A stretch of DNA of 35,524 nt. Source: Bacteroidales bacterium. GTDB lineage: Bacteria > Bacteroidota > Bacteroidia > Bacteroidales > UBA932. Within the stretch, counting starts at the first letter, position 1; each line of letters begins with the position of its first letter. The stretch spans positions 1 to 35,524 of the forward strand of contig JAFWOY010000034.1 in the NCBI GenBank assembly GCA_017509755.1. Reading direction: 5' to 3'. The position numbers and the translations under genes are program-made. Below the pieces are notes generated by a model. It saw only the letters and a list, made by a program, of their open reading frames with translations, was not told the origin of the DNA and ran no database searches. Shown piece after piece: positions 31,169 to 35,524 of the stretch.

Positions 31169-32662
31169 TTATCTCTCCTTATGGACCTCATGTCCCTCTA
31201 CATAGATGGCGCTGACCGGACGGGCCGGGCAGTGGTATTCACAGGCGCCGCAACCGATGCACTGTTCGGGATTGACGGCGGGTACGCTGAAGCGCTTGCC
31301 CCCTTCGCGCGGCACCATGGTGATGGCACCGACCGGGCAGTGGCGGGCGCAGTTTCCGCAGCTGACGTTGTCGCGGTTCACCACACAGTTTTCGGGGATT
31401 ACCACGGCGTGGCCGATCTGGATGGCGCTCTTGTCGGCGGCGCTTTCCACCGGGCGGATGGCGCCGGTGGGGCACACCTGCGAGCAGCGGTTGCAGTCGA
31501 TGCTGCAGAAGCCTTCATTGAAGTTCATTTCGGGCTGCATCAGGTGCTCGAGGCGGGCGGAAGGCCGCAGCACTTTATTCGGGCACTTGCTTACACAGAG
31601 CTGGCACGCAGTACAGTGTTTGTAGAAATTCTTGAGGCTTTGGGCGCCGGCAGGCACGGGAATCACTTCCCGGGCGGGCATCTTCTTCTCTTCCAGCGCG
31701 GCTACGCCTTCGGCGAGTTTCTGTTTCTTCGCCTCGACGGTGGCGGCACCTGCGACCAGGGCCATGCCAGTGATGAAAGCCCGGCGCTTCGGGTCATTGC
31801 CGGCTTGACTCTTCGCTTCATTCCCGGCGTGCCCTTTTCCGTAAGCAAACCGATACTTGATGGCGTGGCTGTGGCAATTCTCGATGCAGTCGAAGCAAGC
31901 CACGCAGCGGCTGTAGTCGATGGCGTGGTTCTTCGTGTCGATGCAGGACGCTTTGCAGCGTTTGCCGCAGACCGAGCAGTTGATGCACTTGTCCGTGTCG
32001 ATCATCGGGCGGAAAAGGGAGAAACGCGAAAGCAGGCCAAGCGTCGTGCCGACCGGACAGATGGTGTTGCACCAGGTGCGTCCGCCCCGCCAGGCCAGGA
32101 TCACAATTATAATAAAGGTGACGATCGCCACGATCAGGACCGGCAGGCTCTTCAGATAGACTTCGGTCGGATAGAACGCATAGCTGCCGAAATGGGCCGA
32201 GACAGCGGCCAGCAGGTTGTTGCACCAGCCGTAGAGCGGAGCCAGCAGGCTGGTGACCATGCGGCCATACGCGCTGTACGGGGCGATCAGCAGAGCGATG
32301 GCACCGAGTCCAGCCACCATCAGAATGATGAAAAGTACAAGTACGCCATAGCGGAGCCACTTGTTTTCTTTCTTGAATCCGAAACGGTTCTTTTTGCCTT
32401 TGCGGCGTCCGCTCAGCCAGGAAACAATGTCCTGGAATACGCCTAAAGGGCAGATGACCGAGCAGTACACCCGGCCGAAAAGCAGCGTGAGCAGGGCCAG
32501 GATGACGATGACGGCGACGTTCAGGGCAAGGACTGCCGGCAGCAGCTGGATTTTGGCCATCCAGCCGAACCAGGTATGCAGCGCTCCTGTAAAGTCGAGA
32601 AACAGCAGCGTGACCAGCACGAAAAAGAGTGCTGCCACGACGATTCTGATTTTGCGAAGCAT
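31169..32662 (-). CDS. Membrane polyferredoxin, NapH-like half fused to NapG/MauM-like half
   Basis: The 497-residue protein starts with a NapH/CcoG-like membrane part: about four or five helices and two CxxxCP motifs (Cys67/71 and Cys198/202), followed by two 4Fe-4S motifs (CINCSVCGKRCKASC and CVACFDCIENC, 226-263). At 292-311 there is a Tat-like segment, PKRRAFITGMALVAGAATVE. The rest (345-480) holds four more ferredoxin-type motifs, as in NapG/MauM: CTACQLCVSKCP, CSIDCNRCSQVCP, CVV...CGNCARHCP and CIGCGACEYHCP. NapH passes quinol electrons to NapG in nitrate reductase systems; no Nap catalytic genes are here. The partner is likely the Tat-exported reductase 2 nt downstream. Confidence 0.85.
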   Translation of the reverse strand: MLRKIRIVVAALFFVLVTLLFLDFTGALHTWFGWMAKIQLLPAVLALNVAVIVILALLTLLFGRVYCSVICPLGVFQDIVSWLSGRRKGKKNRFGFKKENKWLRYGVLVLFIILMVAGLGAIALLIAPYSAYGRMVTSLLAPLYGWCNNLLAAVSAHFGSYAFYPTEVYLKSLPVLIVAIVTFIIIVILAWRGGRTWCNTICPVGTTLGLLSRFSLFRPMIDTDKCINCSVCGKRCKASCIDTKNHAIDYSRCVACFDCIENCHSHAIKYRFAYGKGHAGNEAKSQAGNDPKRRAFITGMALVAGAATVEAKKQKLAEGVAALEEKKMPAREVIPVPAGAQSLKNFYKHCTACQLCVSKCPNKVLRPSARLEHLMQPEMNFNEGFCSIDCNRCSQVCPTGAIRPVESAADKSAIQIGHAVVIPENCVVNRDNVSCGNCARHCPVGAITMVPREGGKRFSVPAVNPEQCIGCGACEYHCPARPVSAIYVEGHEVHKER

Positions 32663-32678
32663 AGGGATTAATTTTTCA

Positions 32679-32711
32679 CAAAGTTAACGGAAAAATCGAA
32701 CTATCCGCAAA
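32679..32711 (-). promoter_or_regulatory. Promoter for the polyferredoxin-reductase-HAD operon
   Basis: On the minus strand TAACTTTG (32686 to 32679) is preceded by TTTG (32711 to 32708) with a 21-nt spacer. The predicted leader is about 10-15 nt before the start at 32662. Confidence 0.65.
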
Positions 32712-32727
32712 AAGTTGACTTTCAAAA

Positions 32728-32758
32728 TTTGTTTTCCCAAAAAAGATTCCTAACTTTG
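32728..32758 (+). promoter_or_regulatory. Promoter for the OmpA-like/TPR gene
   Basis: TTTG at 32728-32731, a 19-nt spacer and TAACTTTG at 32751-32758 match the Bacteroidota consensus. Transcription would start near 32764, leaving an AT-rich leader of about 75 nt, a feature of strongly expressed genes in this phylum. The -7 octamer is identical to that of the divergent operon. Confidence 0.7.
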
Positions 32759-32839
32759 GGGTTGCTAAGTATGTTAGGACGAAAGTGTACAGCAGTAATT
32801 TGTGTAAATAATTAATATTTAACTAAATAAACAAAAAAC

Positions 32840-34312
32840 ATGAAAAAATTGAGTACGTTGTTTGCAATGGTGGCCTTGATGCTCGTTGCAAGCTTCTCTG
32901 CTTCGGCAGTGGAAAACTCCTACAAGGTCGGCAACGGCAAGGTTACGGTGACGATCTCCGATCTCGCTCCGAACGCTACCGGTACGGCGCTCATCGCCTG
33001 CTACAACATCGATGTAGCCGCAGACGCCATCGACGAGTGCTCCTCGCTGGTGATCACCCCGCTGGTGCGTGACAACAACAATAACAAGAAGCTGATCGAG
33101 ATGATCGTCGTCAACGGCGAGTCCCGCAGAGTCAATACGGAATGGCTGCAGCGCGTATGCTACGGTGTATGCGATCCCAACCGTGTCCGCTTCTTCACGA
33201 TCAAGGAAGGTGAACCCCTCCATGTGAAGACCTGCACTGAAGTTCCTTACGAGGAATGGATGGATGACGGCGCCGCCTTCTACATCACCACCCAGAAGGC
33301 TACCTACAAACCGAACTGCATCACCAACTATCCGGGCGAAGAGTACATTTGCGACATCCCGTATCTCTCCGAGCCGCTCGTGGTCGATCCGGTCGTCGCT
33401 CCCGTCCCGATGGAAGCCAACCTGGAAGGCACCCGCGTCCTCCGCACGAAACTCTTCTATCCGGTCAACGTGACCCGCAAGGTTGACAACTATCTCGAGA
33501 ACCCTGAGGCCCTCGAACTCCTGAATACCCTCGACCGCGGTAACTTCGAAGTGACCTCTGTCGCCATCGAAGGCTGGGCTTCTCCGGAAGCGACGGTTCC
33601 GTACAACCAGAACCTCTCGCTCAACCGTGCCAAGACGGTCAAGAGCATCATCTCCGAGAAGTACAACTTCCCGCAGGATGTCTATACTGTCCAGGGCAAT
33701 GGTGAGTACTGGGATGCCGTCATCGACTATGTCGACAACACCGAAGAGCCGATCGTCGCCGAGAACCGCGCTGCCATCCAGGATGCCATCGCCGCCAACG
33801 GTGACCTCGACAAACGCGAAGCTGCCATCAAGAAGATCGCCGGTGGCAAACCGTACAAGGCTATCTTCGATGCCGTTTACCCGCGCAGCCGCTTCGCTGA
33901 GGCCGTCGTAACCTTCAAGAACAAGGGTTACAACCGGGAAGACGCCATGACGCTTTACAAGGCCGATCCTTCGAACCTCTCCGCTGACGAGTACATCCTC
34001 CTGATCGAGGACGGCGCTCCTGCTGATGTGGCCAACACCGCTGTGAAGCTCTATCCGAACGATCCGCGCGTGGCCGCCGTCGCAGCTGGCAAGGCCTACG
34101 AGAACGGTGACATCGACAAAGCCATCGAGCTCTACAAGAAGGCCGGCAACTCCGAGGAAGTGATCAACAACCTCGCCTGCTGCTACCTCAAGAAGGGTGA
34201 CTACGAGAACGCCAAGGCTTGCCTCGAGAAACTGAGCGATTCCAAGCTCACCGAGACCAACGCCAACGAGCTCCGCAAGGTTTACCTCAACAACAAGTTC
34301 TTCGGCAAATAA
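32840..34312 (+). CDS. OmpA-like envelope protein with DUF3868-like N-terminus and C-terminal TPRs
   Basis: The 490-residue protein has an SPase I signal (cleavage after SFSASA). Its N-terminal part (about 25-120) resembles DUF3868: CSSLVITPLVRDNNNNKKLIEMIVVNGESRR. An OmpA-like segment follows (about 225-300; SVAIEGWASPEATVPYNQNLSLNRAKTVKSII), then helical TPR-like repeats to the end (about 390-480; AIELYKKAGNSEEVINNLACCYLKKGDYENAKACLEKL). DUF3868-OmpA proteins are common in Bacteroidales, often near fimbrial genes, but no fimbrial genes are near this one. It is a single-gene transcript with its own promoter and terminator. Function is probably structural or peptidoglycan-binding. Confidence 0.7.
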   Translation: MKKLSTLFAMVALMLVASFSASAVENSYKVGNGKVTVTISDLAPNATGTALIACYNIDVAADAIDECSSLVITPLVRDNNNNKKLIEMIVVNGESRRVNTEWLQRVCYGVCDPNRVRFFTIKEGEPLHVKTCTEVPYEEWMDDGAAFYITTQKATYKPNCITNYPGEEYICDIPYLSEPLVVDPVVAPVPMEANLEGTRVLRTKLFYPVNVTRKVDNYLENPEALELLNTLDRGNFEVTSVAIEGWASPEATVPYNQNLSLNRAKTVKSIISEKYNFPQDVYTVQGNGEYWDAVIDYVDNTEEPIVAENRAAIQDAIAANGDLDKREAAIKKIAGGKPYKAIFDAVYPRSRFAEAVVTFKNKGYNREDAMTLYKADPSNLSADEYILLIEDGAPADVANTAVKLYPNDPRVAAVAAGKAYENGDIDKAIELYKKAGNSEEVINNLACCYLKKGDYENAKACLEKLSDSKLTETNANELRKVYLNNKFFGK

Positions 34313-34340
34313 TTGCCGAGGCCTCCTGCAGGCTCCAAAT

Positions 34341-34375
34341 GAAAAGGGGAGGGTCGCCCGACCCTCCCTCTTTTT
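34341..34375 (+). terminator. Rho-independent terminator after the OmpA-like gene
   Basis: GGGAGGGTC (34347-34355), loop GCCC and GACCCTCCC (34360-34368) form a perfect 9-bp GC-rich stem. It is followed by TCTTTTT and preceded by GAAAA. It lies 28 nt after the stop codon and 7 nt before the tRNA-Leu gene. Confidence 0.93.
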
Positions 34376-34381
34376 ACCCCC

Positions 34382-34466
34382 GCCCCGGTGGTGAAATGGT
34401 AGACACGAGGGACTTAAAATCCCTTGGCCCGAAACGGCCGTGCGGGTTCGATTCCCGCCCGGGGCA
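34382..34466 (+). tRNA. tRNA-Leu (anticodon UAA)
   Basis: The acceptor stem GCCCCGG (34382-34388) pairs with CCGGGGC (34459-34465), followed by discriminator A. The anticodon stem AGGGA/TCCCT encloses CTTAAAA, anticodon TAA at 34415-34417. A long variable arm (GGCCCGAAACGGCC region) marks a class II tRNA. The T arm is GCGGG-TTCGATT-CCCGC. CCA is not fully encoded (ACCT follows). The 3' end is the likely attachment site for the adjacent integrase element. Confidence 0.96.
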
Positions 34467-34510
34467 CCTAGAGATGTTTTTGAGGCTTTTCAAGCATTTC
34501 TTAAGATTGG

Positions 34511-34550
34511 AAAAGTCTAACAATTAGCGAGTTGCTGTTGTTAGACTTTT
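34511..34550. repeat. Long perfect inverted repeat (13-bp arms), probable bidirectional terminator
   Basis: AAAAGTCTAACAA (34511-34523) and TTGTTAGACTTTT (34538-34550) are perfect inverted arms around a 14-nt loop, with T runs after the stem on both strands. It lies between the tRNA and the integrase promoter. It may insulate the tRNA from the element, or be a recombinase-binding site. Confidence 0.65.
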
Positions 34551-34561
34551 TTAGCTGGTAC

Positions 34562-34592
34562 TTGCTATTTCGGAAAATAGCTTGTATTTTTG
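34562..34592 (+). promoter_or_regulatory. Promoter of the integrase gene
   Basis: TTG at 34562-34564, a 20-nt spacer and TATTTTTG at 34585-34592 fit the Bacteroidota consensus. Transcription would start near 34597, inside the small inverted repeat at 34594-34614. Confidence 0.65.
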
Positions 34593-34593
34593 T

Positions 34594-34614
34594 CTTGTAA
34601 GAAAATTTTACAAG
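34594..34614. repeat. Inverted repeat between integrase promoter and start codon
   Basis: CTTGTAA (34594-34600) and TTACAAG (34608-34614) form a 7-bp dyad with a 7-nt spacer, ending 2 nt before the integrase ATG and beginning at the expected transcription start. It could be an operator or a leader hairpin that limits integrase expression. Confidence 0.5.
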
Positions 34615-34616
34615 CT

Positions 34617-35524
34617 ATGGCTGTAACATTCTATCTTTTCACGAGGCCGGACAAGAAAGGCGATCACCCCATTTACACATCCATCTATCTCAATGGGTGC
34701 AGGTTCTGTTCCAGTATTGGGTACAGCATCAGCCCGGAAAAGTGGGATGACGAAAAGATGAAAGTGAAGCATGGCGCGAGCAATGCCCGCAAAGTGCCTT
34801 TCAATACCATCAATTCCAGGATCGCAGCTATTTCGTCCAGGTTCGACACCCTTGAAGCGAATAACGCCAAGTTATCCAAGGAACAGATCAAGAGGCAGCT
34901 TGCAGAAGTGGTCGGTCGTGCAGCAAAAGAGTCGGACACACCAGAGAAGTATGGCCCTGTCAATTTCTTCCACTATTTCGATGCTTTCATCCTTGATGGT
35001 AAGTTGAATCACAAGTGGGCGCTGAATACGGTCAAGAAGTGGGGAACGCTCCGTGCCCATATGAAGAAATTCAACCCGGACATTACGCTGGATGACTTTG
35101 ATAAGGAGACTCTCGATGCCTATGTCCGCTTCGGCGCGACGGAAATCCACATGTTGGATGTTTCGATCAGGAAGGAACTAAGCCTTCTTCGCTGGTATCT
35201 CGGCTGGTGCGTTGACAACGGATACACTACGAATCAGACCTTCTCCAAGTACCGGGCAAGATTGAAGGATACGAAAAAGCCTGTCATATTTCTTGAGAAA
35301 GATGAGCTCCTGAAGTTGTATGGTTTCAAGATCCCAAAGAACGGAACAGAGGTGGTTCTCCATGATATGGATGGAGAGGAATATAGGAAAGTTGTAACGG
35401 AGAAAGCGTCCATGGACAAAGTCCGGGATCTGTTCTGCTTCTGCTGCTTCACTTCGTTACGCTACTCAGACCTTGCCCAGTTGCAAAGGACGAACATTCA
35501 GGACGGCTACATCCAATTGACTAC
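34617..35524 (+). CDS. Tyrosine recombinase/integrase, 3' end beyond the window
   Basis: The frame is open from ATG 34617 to the window end (302 codons and 2 nt). The N-terminal part (MAVTFYLFTRPDKKGDHPIY, then SIGYSISPEKWDDEKMKV) is the Arm-DNA-binding domain of Bacteroidota integrases. A SAM-like core-binding domain follows (about 120-215; FFHYFDAFILDGKLNHKWALNTVKKWG). The catalytic domain begins near 222, and its first catalytic Arg is visible in FTSLRYSDLAQL at about residue 282. The His-x-x-Arg box and Tyr lie outside. It sits 150 nt from tRNA-Leu and would integrate the element there. The protein is most likely intact beyond the edge. Confidence 0.92.
   Translation, partial: MAVTFYLFTRPDKKGDHPIYTSIYLNGCRFCSSIGYSISPEKWDDEKMKVKHGASNARKVPFNTINSRIAAISSRFDTLEANNAKLSKEQIKRQLAEVVGRAAKESDTPEKYGPVNFFHYFDAFILDGKLNHKWALNTVKKWGTLRAHMKKFNPDITLDDFDKETLDAYVRFGATEIHMLDVSIRKELSLLRWYLGWCVDNGYTTNQTFSKYRARLKDTKKPVIFLEKDELLKLYGFKIPKNGTEVVLHDMDGEEYRKVVTEKASMDKVRDLFCFCCFTSLRYSDLAQLQRTNIQDGYIQLT

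Larger units (their letters stand above)
34467..35524 (+). mobile_element. Left end of an element integrated at tRNA-Leu(UAA), continuing past the window
   Basis: From the tRNA 3' end the base composition drops to clearly lower GC than the 30 kb before it. The first gene is a tyrosine recombinase pointing away from the tRNA. This is the usual layout of prophages, integrative conjugative elements and islands inserted in tRNA genes. The right end and cargo are outside the window, so the kind of element cannot be told. Confidence 0.65.

Noticed and set aside
1..35524. CRISPR array, rRNA genes or insertion sequences
   Set aside because: I saw no regularly spaced repeats, no rRNA-like stretches and no transposase genes; the only recombinase is the integrase at the right edge.

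Overview
The window looks like chromosomal DNA of a high-GC member of the Bacteroidales. The evidence is a SusC/SusD pair, many lipoproteins with short SPase II signals, near-absent Shine-Dalgarno sequences, and promoters of the Bacteroidota type (TTG/TTTG, 19-21 nt, TAnnTTTG). Most genes are GC-rich; the last ~1 kb and the first ~300 nt are visibly more AT-rich. Genus cannot be fixed from the sequence alone.

Layout. (1) 1-316: the start of a leftward gene cut by the window edge, then an AT-rich stretch ending in what looks like the 3' end of a tRNA-Gly gene without its 5' part, followed by a terminator. I read this as the far end of an element integrated in tRNA-Gly. (2) 448-2965, minus strand: DeoR/AgaR-type repressor, EamA-type permease and an SdiA-regulated-like lipoprotein. 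(3) 3241-19236, plus strand: a ~16 kb polysaccharide utilisation locus (PUL), agaS - kbaZ-like - pfkB sugar kinase - GH36 - susC - susD - surface glycan-binding lipoprotein - Tat-exported barrel protein - lipoprotein alkaline phosphatase - GH109 - NahK-like kinase. A divergent promoter pair separates it from the repressor operon. (4) 19270-21640: a four-gene envelope cluster (CsgG family, small PEGA-like lipoprotein, DUF4810, GNA1162/DUF799). (5) 21592-29139: free-methionine sulfoxide reductase, two zinc-metallopeptidase lipoproteins, and an operon of a flavodiiron protein with a kinase-AAA+ fusion. (6) 29146-32662, minus strand: NapH-NapG-like membrane polyferredoxin, Tat-exported ferredoxin-fused aldo/keto reductase, and a HAD phosphatase. 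(7) 32840-34312: an OmpA-like/TPR envelope protein. (8) 34382-35524: tRNA-Leu(UAA) followed directly by a tyrosine recombinase that runs off the edge, the start of a second integrated element.

How it fits together. The PUL is best explained as a system for a GalNAc/galactosamine-containing glycan. SusC/D and the lipoproteins would capture it; GH109 and GH36 would remove alpha-linked GalNAc/Gal; the phosphatase would remove phosphate; the EamA permease may import the sugar; and NahK, AgaS, PfkB and the KbaZ-like protein would carry it towards triose phosphates. The pathway has gaps here: no GalNAc-6-P deacetylase, no KbaY catalytic aldolase subunit, and a kinase family known for C1 rather than C6 phosphorylation.

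The other notable system is the three-gene redox operon. Its membrane protein carries an internal Tat-like signal that would place its second ferredoxin half in the periplasm, next to a Tat-exported Fe-S aldo/keto reductase.
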